A stretch of 64,000 bases of DNA from Neisseria dumasiana (GTDB lineage Bacteria > Pseudomonadota > Gammaproteobacteria > Burkholderiales > Neisseriaceae). Shown here piece after piece: positions 43,344-52,599 of the stretch; positions within the stretch are counted from its first letter, which is position 1, and each line of letters opens with the position of its first letter. The position numbers were made by a program, and so were the translations under genes. The DNA lies in NCBI RefSeq assembly GCF_022870885.1, contig NZ_CP091509.1, forward strand, positions 310,001 to 374,000, read 5' to 3'. The notes below the pieces were generated by a model. That model was not told the DNA's origin. It searched no databases and saw only the letters and a list, made by a program, of their open reading frames with translations.

Positions 43344-44418
43344 AGATTCTAATTTCAAGTGCAACACTCAGGTAGTAGTGGTTGGAACAGATTCAAGAAT
43401 AAAACACTTGGCGTTTCATAGCCAAGTGTTTTTCTTGGCCGGTGGTTCAGCTCATCCTGAACCCTGCGTATTTCCCGCTCACTAATGTTGCGGAAATCCG
43501 TTTGTTTGGGGAAGTATTGGCGGATGAGTCCGTTGGTGTTTTCATTCAGCGCCTTTTCCCAAGAACGGTAAGGGCGGCAGAAATAAGTTTCCGCTGCCAA
43601 TGCTTTGGCTATCCGGGTGTGGCGGTAGAATTCCTTGCCGTTATCCATGGTGATGGTGTGCACCCTGTCTTTATGCGCCCTCAGCGCCCGAATGACGGCA
43701 TTGGCCGTATCTTGGGCTTTGAAGTTCTTCAATTTGCAGATAATGGTGTAGCGGGTAACCCGTTCGACCAGTGTCAATAATGCGCTTTTCTGATCTTTGC
43801 CGACGATGGTGTCGGCTTCCCAGTCGCCTATACGGGATTTTTCGTCGACGATGGCGGGTCGGTTTTCAATGCCTATGCGGTCGGGTACTTTGCCTCTGCT
43901 CCATGTGCTGCCGTAGCGTTTACGGTAGGATTTGCTGCATATTCTGAGATGCTGCCACAAAGTGCCGCCGTTGCTTTTGTCGTCGCGCAGATAGTTATAG
44001 ACGGTGCTGTGGTGGAGTGTGATTTGGTGGTGTTTGTGCAAATAGGCGCACACTTGCTCGGGGCTGAGTTTGCGGCGGATGAGGGTAGCGATGTGTTGGA
44101 TCAGCTGCGAATGGAGCTTATAGGGCTTTCTTTTGCGCTGCTTGGTAAGCCGGCTTTGCTGTTGGGCTTTTTTGGCACTGTATTGCTGCCCTTGCGGGCA
44201 GTGCCGTTTGATTTCGCGGCTGATGGTGCTTTTATGGCGGTTAAGCCGTTTGGCGATTTCGCTGATGCTGTGGTGGCGGGACAGGTATTGGATGTGGTAT
44301 CGTTCGTCTTGGGTCAGTTGTGTGTAGCTCATATGCAATCTTTCTTGCAGGAAAGGCCGTATGCTACCGCATACTGGCCTTTTTCTGTTGTGGAAAGTTG
44401 CACTTCAAATTTGAATCC
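43344..44418 (-). mobile_element. IS30-family insertion sequence (IS1655-like), copy 2
   Basis: 1075 bp, the same length and ends as copy 1 at 3148-4222. Nearly identical in sequence; the visible differences cluster in the 3' third of the transposase gene and are synonymous. Its right end abuts a GCCGTCTGAA uptake sequence. Confidence 0.92.
43355..44338 (-). CDS. IS30-family transposase
   Basis: 327 residues, identical in protein sequence to the transposase at 3159-4142, with the same helix-turn-helix and DDE residues. About six base differences lie within some 50 bp around 43570-43620, all silent. The frame is intact. Confidence 0.95.
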   Translation of the reverse strand: MHMSYTQLTQDERYHIQYLSRHHSISEIAKRLNRHKSTISREIKRHCPQGQQYSAKKAQQQSRLTKQRKRKPYKLHSQLIQHIATLIRRKLSPEQVCAYLHKHHQITLHHSTVYNYLRDDKSNGGTLWQHLRICSKSYRKRYGSTWSRGKVPDRIGIENRPAIVDEKSRIGDWEADTIVGKDQKSALLTLVERVTRYTIICKLKNFKAQDTANAVIRALRAHKDRVHTITMDNGKEFYRHTRIAKALAAETYFCRPYRSWEKALNENTNGLIRQYFPKQTDFRNISEREIRRVQDELNHRPRKTLGYETPSVLFLNLFQPLLPECCT

Positions 44419-44421
44419 GCT

Positions 44422-44459
44422 GCCGTCTGAAAAACACCCGCATGCTTTTTCAGACGGCC
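44422..44459. terminator. DUS-pair hairpin at the right end of IS copy 2
   Basis: GCCGTCTGAAAAA and its inverted copy with a 12-bp loop. It could terminate transcripts entering or leaving the IS. Confidence 0.55.
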
Positions 44460-44489
44460 TTAAACCTTTGAGCAGCTTCGCCGTTTTTT

Positions 44490-44616
44490 TATAGTGAACC
44501 CACTTCACTTTTACTGCGAACGTTGCCGTGTTTTCGCTCCAAGAGAACGCTGGTGTAAGCCGTTTGCACACTCCGCGGTTTGCTGCTTTGAATTAAAAAT
44601 TAAGTGAATTAACGAG
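44490..44616. repeat. Correia-type element, variant of about 127 bp
   Basis: TATAGTGAACCCACTTCAC on the left, AAGTGAATTAACGAG on the right. Core words GCGAACGTTGCC, CAAGAGAACGCTGG and GTAAGCCGT match the full-length copy at 54440-54599, but the right half is shorter and shares GCGGTTTGCTGCTTTGAA with 43250-43318. The 44419-44734 gap holds nothing else recognisable. Confidence 0.75.
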
Positions 44617-44734
44617 ACGCAAGGTCTCTGATGGAGAACGCCCGCAACAATAAGTGCTTAAGCCGTTATTCTCCATACCGAAAAAAGCGCGCAGGGTTAT
44701 AATCCTTTTATTTGAATATACAAAGGAACCCGCC

Positions 44735-46030
44735 ATGCAATTCTCAGCCTTCGGCCAAAAATTCACCCGCAACAGCGGTATTCTGCAATTAATGGACGAC
44801 TTGGGCAAAGCGCTCAACAGCGACCGCCCCGTGAATATGCTTGGCGGCGGCAATCCCGCGCGTATCGAAGCCGTTAACCAAACCTATCGGGAAATACTGC
44901 AAACGCTGGTGGATAACGACGCTGCCGTGGAGAGCGTGGGCAATTATTCCACACCGCAAGGCGATGCCAAATTGATTGATGCGTTGGTCGGCTTTTTCAA
45001 CTGCGAATACGGCTGGGGCATCAGCGCAGACAATATCGTGCTGACCAACGGTTCGCAAAACGCCTTTTTCTATTTGTTCAACCTGTTCGGCGGCCGTTTT
45101 AACGACAACGGCGACGAAACCGACAAAACCATCCTGCTGCCGCTCGCACCCGAATACATCGGTTATGCCGACGCACATGTAGACGGCAAACATTTTACCG
45201 CCGTGCCGCCGCGCATCGAAGCAGTCGAACACGAGGGCGAAAGCGGATTTTTCAAATACCGCGTCGATTTCGATGCGCTGGAAAACCTGCCCGAACTGAA
45301 AGCAGGCAAAATCGGTGCCATCTGCTGCTCGCGCCCCACCAACCCCACCGGCAACGTGTTAACCGACAACGAAATGGCCCGCTTGGACGCACTGGCCCAA
45401 GCACACGGCATTCCCTTGATTATCGACAACGCCTACGGCATGCCTTTTCCCAACATTATTTACAGCAAAGCCACGCTGACTTGGCACGACAACATTATTC
45501 TCTGTTTCAGTTTATCCAAAATCGGCCTGCCCGGCGTGCGCACCGGCATCATCGTTGCCCACCCCGAAGTGGTGAAGGCCGTGAGCGCGTTGAATGCGAT
45601 TGTGAACCTTGCCCCCACACGCTTCGGTGCCGCCATCGCCACGCCTCTGATTCAAGACGGCCGTCTGAAAAACCTGTCCGACAATGTCGTGCAACCGTTT
45701 TACCGCAAGCAGGCCGCCCTTGCCGTGTCGCTGCTGAAAAAAGAACTGGACGGCTATCCGATGAAAATCCACAAACCCGAAGGCGCGATTTTCTTATGGA
45801 TTTGGTTTGAGGGCCTGCCCGTTTCTTCGCATGAACTCTACGAACGCCTGAAAGCCGCCGGCACGCTGATTATTCCGAGCGAACTGTTTTTCGTGGGTAT
45901 GGACACCGAAAACTACCGCCACGCCCACGAATGTATCCGCATGAGCATCGCGCAAGCCGAAGAAACCCTGCGCAAAGGCATCGCCGCCATCGGCGAAACC
46001 GTGCGTGCGGTTTATGACGAAGCGCGTTGA
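44735..46030 (+). CDS. avtA: Valine-pyruvate aminotransferase
   Basis: 431 residues, PLP aminotransferase class I/II. It starts MQFSAFGQKFTRNSGILQLM, the family N-terminus (S-G-I-L-Q-L-M-D-D-L-G). The PLP Lys is in S-L-S-K-I-G-L-P-G-V-R-T-G; G-G-G-N-P-A and N-P-T-G-N-V are conserved. It links alanine/pyruvate and valine/2-oxoisovalerate. The start with AAAGGAA seven bases before is preferred to an upstream in-frame ATG. Confidence 0.93.
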   Translation: MQFSAFGQKFTRNSGILQLMDDLGKALNSDRPVNMLGGGNPARIEAVNQTYREILQTLVDNDAAVESVGNYSTPQGDAKLIDALVGFFNCEYGWGISADNIVLTNGSQNAFFYLFNLFGGRFNDNGDETDKTILLPLAPEYIGYADAHVDGKHFTAVPPRIEAVEHEGESGFFKYRVDFDALENLPELKAGKIGAICCSRPTNPTGNVLTDNEMARLDALAQAHGIPLIIDNAYGMPFPNIIYSKATLTWHDNIILCFSLSKIGLPGVRTGIIVAHPEVVKAVSALNAIVNLAPTRFGAAIATPLIQDGRLKNLSDNVVQPFYRKQAALAVSLLKKELDGYPMKIHKPEGAIFLWIWFEGLPVSSHELYERLKAAGTLIIPSELFFVGMDTENYRHAHECIRMSIAQAEETLRKGIAAIGETVRAVYDEAR

Positions 46031-46073
46031 GATTTTGCAATGCAGCTTTAACGGATATTGAGAAGCATGAATC

Positions 46074-46113
46074 AGGCCGTCTGAAAACCCGTTGCAAGGT
46101 TTTCAGACGGCCT
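46074..46113. terminator. Bidirectional DUS-pair terminator
   Basis: An inverted DUS pair between the convergent avtA and dnaE ends. Confidence 0.7.
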
Positions 46114-46132
46114 GATTCATCTTCCCCAAAAC

Positions 46133-49100
46133 CTACCAATTTACCCGCACGGAGCGTCCGCCCAACAGGGTTTCCAGCTTGTCGAAGAGTTCCGCGCTCG
46201 GCGTTACCGTCCATTTGGGCGGAATCTTCAAATCGCCGCAGGCAGCGGCGTTGGCGTAGGAAAGGCTGATGGGGATATGGCCGGTATCGGGGCGGCGGTG
46301 GGTGTTCAGCAGCTGTGCCAAAGCGGGGATGTCGTGTTCGGGTTTCAGGCTCAGGCTCAGGCTGCGGGCGTAGCGTTCGCGGGCGGTTTGCAGCGTCATC
46401 ACTTGGTTGGCAACGATGCGCAAGGTGTCGCCGCCGGTGTAGTCGTCGCGGCTGACTTTGCATTCCATAATCAGCACTTGGTCGGCTTTCAGACGGCCTG
46501 CGCTTTCTTCGAGCACGTTGCCGGTAATCATCACTTCCACTTGCCCGCTTTGGTCTTCGAGGGTGGCGAAGGCGATTTTGCCGCGTTTGCCCATCATGGT
46601 GCGCACGGCGGTGGTGAAGCCGGCCACGCGCACGTTGTCTTGCGGTTTCAGACGGCTCAGGCGGGTGGGGGCGATTTGGCGCACTTCTTGGGCGTAGGGG
46701 CCGAAGGGGTGGCCGGATAGGTAGAAGCCGATAACGGTTTTTTCTTCGGCGAGCTTTTCCGATTCGCTCCATGCGGGTGCGGCTTGCAGCTCGATGGCGG
46801 CGATGGCATCTTCCATCATGTCGAATAGCCCGCCCTGATTGGCGTTGGCGGCTTTTTGGTCGGCGTTGTTCATGGCCAGGTCGATGTTGGCGAGCAACAT
46901 GGCGCGGTTGGGCTCGATGCTGTCGAACGCGCCGCCGCGTATCAGGGCTTCGAGGGTGCGGCGGTTCATGTGTTCTTTGCCGACGCGTTCGCAGAAATCG
47001 AGCAGCCCGGTGAATTTGCCGCCCTGTTTGCGTGCTTCCATGATGGAGGCTACCGCGCCTTCGCCGGTGCCTTTGATGGCACCGAGGGCATAGCGGATTT
47101 GTTTGCGGTTGTTGGGGGTAAACAGGTAATCCGATTCGTTGATGTCGGGCGGCAGAAATTCGATGCCGTTGGCGCGTGCGTCGTCGTAGAAGTGTTTGAG
47201 CTGGTCGGTGTTGTCCAACTCGCTCGACATGGTGGCGGCCATGAATTCGGCGGGATAATGCGCTTTCAGCCATGCGGTTTGGTAGGAAATCAGCGCGTAG
47301 GCGGCGGCGTGCGATTTGTTGAAGCCGTAGCCGGCGAATTTTTCCATGTAGTCGAAAATTTCGTCGGCTTTTTTGCGGGAAATATTTTTTTCTTCCGCGC
47401 CTTTGGCGAAGATTTCGCGGTGTTTCACCATTTCTTCGGGTTTTTTCTTACCCATGGCGCGGCGCAGCAAGTCCGCACCGCCGAGCGAGTAGCCGCCGAT
47501 CACCTGCGCGGCCTGCATCACCTGCTCTTGGTAAACCATGATGCCGTAAGTCGGCTCCAACACCGGTTCGAGCAGCGGGTGGATGTATTCGAAATCCTGC
47601 CCTTTCATGCGGGCGACGAAATCGGGAATGTTGTCCATCGGGCCGGGGCGGTAGAGCGATACGAAGGCGATCAACTCTTCAAATTTGGTGGTGTTCGCCG
47701 TTTTCAGCATTTTTTTCATGCCGGTCGATTCAAACTGGAAAACGGCGGTGGTGTTGGCATCGCGGAAAATTTTGTAGGCGGCTTGGTCGTCGAGCGGAAT
47801 GGTGTTTACGTCGATTTCTTCGCCGACGGTGTTTTTAATGTTTTCCTGCGCCATTTCGATAATGGTGAGGTTGCGCAAGCCCAAGAAGTCGAATTTCACC
47901 AAGCCCACGTCTTCCACGTCGCCTTTGTCGTACATCGACACGGGCGAGGCGGATTCGTCGGCCTGATACACGGGGCTGAAGTCGGAAATTTTGCCCGGCG
48001 CAATCAACACGCCGCCTGCGTGCATGCCCAAGCCGCGCGTGAGGTCTTCCAGCTTTTGCGCCAGCGTCATCAACTCTTCCGCGCCTTCTTCTTCGATCAG
48101 CTGGCGGATTTCCGGCTCCATTTCCATCGCTTTGTCCAAGCTCACTGGGCGGTTGGCTTCGAGCGGAATCAGTTTCGACAAGCGGTCGCACAGGCCGAAC
48201 GGCAGTTCCAGCACGCGGCCCACGTCGCGGATAACGGCTTTGGACGACATGGTGCCGAAGGTAACAATCTGGCTCACGGCATCGGCACCGTATTTTTCGC
48301 GCACATATTCAATCACGCGGCCGCGGTTGCTTTGGCAGAAGTCGATATCGAAGTCGGGCATGGAAACGCGCTCGGGGTTTAAGAACCGCTCGAATAGCAG
48401 TGCGTATTTCAGCGGGTCGAGGTCGGTGATTTTCAGCGCGTAGGCCACCAGCGAGCCTGCACCCGAACCGCGCCCCGGCCCCACCGGGCAGCCGTTGTTT
48501 TTCGCCCAGTTGATGAAGTCTTGTACGATGAGGAAGTAGCCCGGAAAGCCCATTTGGATGATGATGCCCAATTCAAAATCCAAGCGCGCTTGATATTCGG
48601 GCATTTTTTCGGCGCGTTCCGCTTCGTCGGGGTAAAGCTGCACCATGCGCTCTTGCAAACCTTCGTTGGAAAGTTGGGTCAGATAATCGTCGAGCGACAT
48701 GCCGTCGGGCGTGGGGAACAGCGGCAAAAAGTTTTTGCCCAGCGTGAGCGTGAGGTTGCAGCGTTTGGCGATTTCCACCGTGTTTTGCAGGGCTTCGGGC
48801 AGGTCGGCGAACCGCTCGGCCATCACGTCGGGCGATACGAAAAACTGGCTCGGCGTAAATTCTTGCGGGCGTTTTTTATCTGCCAGCACCCAGCCGCCGG
48901 CAATGCACACCCGCGCTTCGTGGGCTTGGAAATCTTCACGGTTGAGAAACTGGGTCGGATGGGTGGCGACTACCGGCAGATCCAATGCCGCCGCGATTTC
49001 CAAGCTGCCGGATACGGAAGCCTCCCATTGCGGGCGTTCGGGCAGGCGTTGCAGTTCGAGGTAAAAGGCATTGGGAAACCACGCCGCGTATTTTTGCGCC

Positions 49101-49567
49101 GCCGCTTTGGCCGCATCGGCATGGCCGTTCATCAGGTTTGCGCCCACTTCGCCGTAGTGTGCGCCCGATAAGCAGATAAGGCCGCTGTTGTCGCCCTCGG
49201 CCAGCCATGCCTGCCGCAGCTCGGCATGATCGACGTTGCGGTCTTTGCCCACATAGGCGGCGGTAAGCAGTTCGCTCAGGCGCAGGTAGCCGCTGTCGTT
49301 TTTTACAATCAACATGGCGCGGAAAGGTTTGTCGGGCGCAGCGGGGTTTTCAATCCACACGTCCGCCGAAGCCACCGGCTTGATGCCTGCGCCGCGGCAG
49401 GCTTTATAGAATTTCACCAAGCCGAACATGTTCATCAAATCGCTCACGCCCAGCGCGGGCAGGCCGTCTGAAACGGCTTTTTTCACGGCATCTTTGATGC
49501 GTACCGTGCCGTCGGTAATCGAAAATTCGGTGTGCAGGCGCAGGGGGATGTAGATGGGGCTTGTCAT
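46133..49567 (-). CDS. dnaE: DNA polymerase III alpha subunit
   Basis: 1144 residues, the replicative polymerase. An N-terminal PHP domain (R-L-H-T-E-F-S-I-T-D-G) is followed by the polymerase core with G-P-G-R-G-S-G-A-G-S-L, the catalytic P-D-F-D-I-D-F-C and a later conserved K-F-D-F-L-G-L-R. Then come the finger domain, the tandem helix-hairpin-helix and the OB fold (V-R-V-A-G-F). The C-terminus G-G-R-S-V-R-V-N-W ends the tau-binding domain. The start MTSPIYIPLRLHTEFS aligns with the family; 18 more in-frame codons upstream are rejected. Confidence 0.97.
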   Translation of the reverse strand: MTSPIYIPLRLHTEFSITDGTVRIKDAVKKAVSDGLPALGVSDLMNMFGLVKFYKACRGAGIKPVASADVWIENPAAPDKPFRAMLIVKNDSGYLRLSELLTAAYVGKDRNVDHAELRQAWLAEGDNSGLICLSGAHYGEVGANLMNGHADAAKAAAQKYAAWFPNAFYLELQRLPERPQWEASVSGSLEIAAALDLPVVATHPTQFLNREDFQAHEARVCIAGGWVLADKKRPQEFTPSQFFVSPDVMAERFADLPEALQNTVEIAKRCNLTLTLGKNFLPLFPTPDGMSLDDYLTQLSNEGLQERMVQLYPDEAERAEKMPEYQARLDFELGIIIQMGFPGYFLIVQDFINWAKNNGCPVGPGRGSGAGSLVAYALKITDLDPLKYALLFERFLNPERVSMPDFDIDFCQSNRGRVIEYVREKYGADAVSQIVTFGTMSSKAVIRDVGRVLELPFGLCDRLSKLIPLEANRPVSLDKAMEMEPEIRQLIEEEGAEELMTLAQKLEDLTRGLGMHAGGVLIAPGKISDFSPVYQADESASPVSMYDKGDVEDVGLVKFDFLGLRNLTIIEMAQENIKNTVGEEIDVNTIPLDDQAAYKIFRDANTTAVFQFESTGMKKMLKTANTTKFEELIAFVSLYRPGPMDNIPDFVARMKGQDFEYIHPLLEPVLEPTYGIMVYQEQVMQAAQVIGGYSLGGADLLRRAMGKKKPEEMVKHREIFAKGAEEKNISRKKADEIFDYMEKFAGYGFNKSHAAAYALISYQTAWLKAHYPAEFMAATMSSELDNTDQLKHFYDDARANGIEFLPPDINESDYLFTPNNRKQIRYALGAIKGTGEGAVASIMEARKQGGKFTGLLDFCERVGKEHMNRRTLEALIRGGAFDSIEPNRAMLLANIDLAMNNADQKAANANQGGLFDMMEDAIAAIELQAAPAWSESEKLAEEKTVIGFYLSGHPFGPYAQEVRQIAPTRLSRLKPQDNVRVAGFTTAVRTMMGKRGKIAFATLEDQSGQVEVMITGNVLEESAGRLKADQVLIMECKVSRDDYTGGDTLRIVANQVMTLQTARERYARSLSLSLKPEHDIPALAQLLNTHRRPDTGHIPISLSYANAAACGDLKIPPKWTVTPSAELFDKLETLLGGRSVRVNW

Positions 49568-49626
49568 GGCGGGAAAATGTGCGGCGGAAATAAAGGCGTA
49601 TTGTAGCAGGGTTTGGGGCAAGAATT

Positions 49627-49665
49627 AGGCCGTCTGAAAAACGGCAAACGGTTTTCAGACGGCCT
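49627..49665. terminator. DUS-pair terminator after the RTX gene
   Basis: An inverted DUS pair with a 15-bp loop, just beyond the stop of the minus-strand RTX gene and upstream of dnaE. Confidence 0.65.
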
Positions 49666-49685
49666 GTTACGCTGGTGTGAAGAGC

Positions 49686-51806
49686 TTAGATTACAGCAGC
49701 GGTGTTGGTGTTGTCATCGTTGTAAACGGTGGCGTTGGTGTTTGAGTACACAGCTTTTTCTGCTGTTACACCTACCGAGCCGACTGCTGTGGGCGCAGGC
49801 ACAATGCTGTCGAGCGCGCTGTCTAACGAAGTGTTGGTTTCCAGTAAATCGGTTGCGTTTACATCGTTCCACAAACCCTGTGCGGCATAGGAGACGTCGG
49901 AGAAATAGAAGTAAGCAACTGATTCGCCGGCTTGAGATTGGCCTTCAATGGTCAAGGTATCGCCGGTTTCTTTGAGTGTGAGCACCCAATTGCCGTTTTC
50001 TTCTTTCAAATCGACATCTTTGAAAGCGACGCCGCCGAGCTTAACGATATTGTTGCCTTCGGTATCGCGGATAACATCGTGTCCGTAACCTTTGGTGAAG
50101 AAATAAGTATCATCACCTGCCTGGCCTCTCATCAAGTCGTTGCCGGTACCGCCGTCGATGTAATCGTTACCGATTCCGCCGAAGATGTTGTCGCGGTCGG
50201 CACCACCGTAGAGTTTGTCGTCGCCGATGCCGCCGTCGATGGTGTCTTCGCCGGCATTACCATAGATGGTGTCGTCGCCGCGGCCGCCGTTCAAGCGGTT
50301 GTAGTTGTCGTTACCGGTAATCACGTTGTCGTCGTTGTTGCCGGTGCCGTTGATGCGGGCATCGCCTACCAATGTGATGTTCTCAACATTGCGCGAAGCA
50401 GTGTAGCTTACGCTGCTGTAAATGGTATCGTTGCCTTGTCCGGCTTCTTCGATCACGGTGTCGTTTGCGTTATCGACATAGTACACGTCGTCGCCTGCTT
50501 GGCCGCGCATCACGTCTTTGCCTTCGCCGCCGTCTAGCACGTCGTTACCCGCGCCGCCGAAGATGTTGTCGCGGTCGGCACCACCGTAGAGTTTGTCGTC
50601 GCCGAGACCGCCGTCGATGGTGTCTTCACCGGCCTGGCCGTAGATGGTGTCGTTACCGCGGCCGCCGTTCAGTCGGTTGTAGTTGTCGTTACCGATAATC
50701 ACGTTGTCGTCGTTGTTGCCGGTGCCGTTGATGCGGTCTTTACCGGTTAAGGTAATGTTTTCGACATTGCGCGAAGCGGTGTAGCTTACGCTGCTGTAAA
50801 TAGTGTCGTTGCCTTCACCGGCAGCTTCGATTACGGTGTCGTTTACGTTGTCAACGTAGTAGATATCGTCGCCCGCTTGGCCGCGCATCACGTCTTTGCC
50901 TTCGCCGCCGTCTAGCACGTCGTTACCCGCGCCGCCGAAGATGTTGTCGCGGTCGGCACCGCCGTAGAGGAAGTCGTTACCTTCACCGCCGTCGATGGTG
51001 TCTTCGCCTGCTTGGCCGTAGATAATATCGTTGCCGCGGCCGCCGTTCAGACGGTTGTAGTTGCCGTTACCGGTAATCACGTTGTCGTCGTTGTTGCCGG
51101 TGCCGTTGATGCGGGCATCGCCTACCAACGTGATGTTTTCGACATTGCGCGGAGCGGTATAGCTGACGCTGCTGTAAATGGTGTCGTCAGTACCTTGGCC
51201 GGCTTCTTCGATTACGGTGTCGTTTACGTTGTCAACGTAGTATGTATCGTCGCCTGCTTGACCGCGCATCACGTCTTTGCCTTCGCCGCCGTCGAGCACG
51301 TCATCGCCCGCACCGCCGAAGATGTTGTCGCGGTCGGCACCGCCGTAAAGTTTGTCGTTACCTTCGCCGCCGTCGATGGTGTCTTCACCGGCCTGACCGT
51401 AGATGCTGTCGTTGCCGCGACCGCCGTTCAGACGGTTGTAGTTGTCGTTACCGGTAATCACGTTGTCTTCGTTGTTGCCGGTGCCGTTGATGCGGGCATT
51501 GCCGGTTAGGGTAAGGTTTTCGACATTGCGCGGGGTGGTGTAGCTGATGCTGCTGTAAACGGTGTCGGTGCCTTCGCCGGCTTTTTCAATCACGGTGTCG
51601 CCTGCACCTTTGATGTAGAAGCTGTCGTTGCCCTGACCGCCGTACATGGTGTCCATGCCGGACTGGCCGTGAATGGTGTCGTTACCGGCCATACCGTAAA
51701 TAACGGTTTTGCCGGTGCTGCCGTACAGCACATCGTCTTTGGAAGTACCTTGTACAACCACAGTTTCACCGGCACTACGGGTTGAAGTGTTGGTGTTTTC
51801 GCTCAT
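49686..51806 (-). CDS. RTX calcium-binding repeat protein
   Basis: 706 residues. No N-terminal signal peptide. Residues about 20-580 consist of G-G-x-G-N-D-type nonapeptide blocks alternating with a conserved [19 protein letters not shown] segment, arranged as four long repeats of about 126 residues. The C-terminal about 120 residues lack RTX motifs ([14 protein letters not shown] onwards) and should carry the type-I secretion signal. Such proteins bind Ca2+ outside the cell and act as adhesins, S-layer-like proteins or toxins; no catalytic or pore-forming domain is visible. No type-I exporter genes lie nearby. Ribosome-binding site AAGGAG. Confidence 0.88.
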   Translation of the reverse strand: MSENTNTSTRSAGETVVVQGTSKDDVLYGSTGKTVIYGMAGNDTIHGQSGMDTMYGGQGNDSFYIKGAGDTVIEKAGEGTDTVYSSISYTTPRNVENLTLTGNARINGTGNNEDNVITGNDNYNRLNGGRGNDSIYGQAGEDTIDGGEGNDKLYGGADRDNIFGGAGDDVLDGGEGKDVMRGQAGDDTYYVDNVNDTVIEEAGQGTDDTIYSSVSYTAPRNVENITLVGDARINGTGNNDDNVITGNGNYNRLNGGRGNDIIYGQAGEDTIDGGEGNDFLYGGADRDNIFGGAGNDVLDGGEGKDVMRGQAGDDIYYVDNVNDTVIEAAGEGNDTIYSSVSYTASRNVENITLTGKDRINGTGNNDDNVIIGNDNYNRLNGGRGNDTIYGQAGEDTIDGGLGDDKLYGGADRDNIFGGAGNDVLDGGEGKDVMRGQAGDDVYYVDNANDTVIEEAGQGNDTIYSSVSYTASRNVENITLVGDARINGTGNNDDNVITGNDNYNRLNGGRGDDTIYGNAGEDTIDGGIGDDKLYGGADRDNIFGGIGNDYIDGGTGNDLMRGQAGDDTYFFTKGYGHDVIRDTEGNNIVKLGGVAFKDVDLKEENGNWVLTLKETGDTLTIEGQSQAGESVAYFYFSDVSYAAQGLWNDVNATDLLETNTSLDSALDSIVPAPTAVGSVGVTAEKAVYSNTNATVYNDDNTNTAAVI
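49990..51620 (-). repeat. Four long tandem repeats in the RTX gene
   Basis: The word CACGTCTTTGCCTTCGCC recurs at 50511, 50889 and 51270, giving periods of 378 and 381 bp; the extra codon is one Asp. The fourth, most divergent unit lies at the 3' end. The DNA identity is high enough for in-frame expansion and contraction. Confidence 0.85.
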
Positions 51807-52313
51807 TTCACTCTCCTTTAATATAACACTGCGTTTAACTACGGGGGGTAAACAGTTTGTTTATATTGATGAACTTAGCTTAAAAGCGTGTTCATTTATT
51901 AATGATGTTATACCCTTTGGTAACAATAATGAATAGCTTGTATGTAAATAACCTTATAAATTGTGTGTAAAAAATCTTTAAATATTATTTATACGTGTTA
52001 ATTGAAAATGATAATTTAATTTTATTTTTTATAGTTTTATGATTTTATTAAATAAATATTAATTTTTATTTTTATTTATTTTTTAAAATATACAGAATAA
52101 ATATGCATGCAAATTTATTTTTTTATGTTTTTTTGTTCCGGTTTCAATTATTTTTTTACATTTGTGAAGTTGGTTTTGCTAAATAAAATATTCAAATGGT
52201 TTTAATTTCTGCTTTTTTATTTATAGTAGATATTTTTTGAGAAGAAAGTCTCGGGCCGGTTGTATAGAAAACAGGTGGAAAGAGAGGCAATGGCGGTGGT
52301 GTATATTCAATCT
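51807..52313 (-). other. AT-rich leader upstream of the RTX gene
   Basis: Long A/T runs (especially 51940-52210), no reading frame with coding character and no DUS. It is probably the promoter/silencing region of the RTX gene. I see no clear -35/-10 pair that stands out from the background. Confidence 0.45.
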
Positions 52314-52434
52314 GAGATCTTTGCAAAACCCTTAGATGTGGATGCAGCTCAAGGCGTAGCAGCACGGCGAGAGCAAACGAGCGGGCAGCACACAACGCAG
52401 AAATGCGCTACAGATGGGGTTTTGCAAAGGTCTC
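52314..52434. repeat. MITE with IS5/IS1106-like ends, copy 2
   Basis: GAGATCTTTGCAAAACCC on the left and GGTTTTGCAAAGGTCTC on the right, 121 bp. The interior (GGATGCAGCTCAAGGCGTAG, AACGAGCGGGCAGC) matches 24581-24721, which has about 20 bp more in the middle. Confidence 0.8.
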
Positions 52435-52556
52435 AATCTGCTTATTTTTGATACGAGGCAGCCATGATGCGGCAAGTTAAGTTCGTTTGCGACAGAGATT
52501 TGCGGGAAGGGTGTAGAAATAGAGTATAGGAAGGTGCCGGTGTCTGAAAAAATTTT

Positions 52557-52588
52557 AGGCCGTCTGAAAAACATTTTTCAGACGGCCT
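52557..52588. terminator. DUS-pair terminator after nhaC
   Basis: An inverted DUS pair with an 8-bp loop, just beyond the nhaC stop. Confidence 0.65.
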
Positions 52589-52599
52589 CACTCGTTTTG

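Noticed and set aside
45870..47273. 467-codon Arg-rich minus-strand frame across the avtA/dnaE junction
   Set aside because: Shadow of dnaE in another frame; composition is implausible.
46856..48382. 508-codon frame on the plus strand opposite dnaE
   Set aside because: Antisense shadow of dnaE, rich in Phe/Val/His/Gly, with no recognisable domain.
49990..51620. Regular spaced repeats, first suspected as a CRISPR array
   Set aside because: The repeats are coding, about 378 bp in period, and encode RTX motifs; no short direct repeats with unique spacers are seen.
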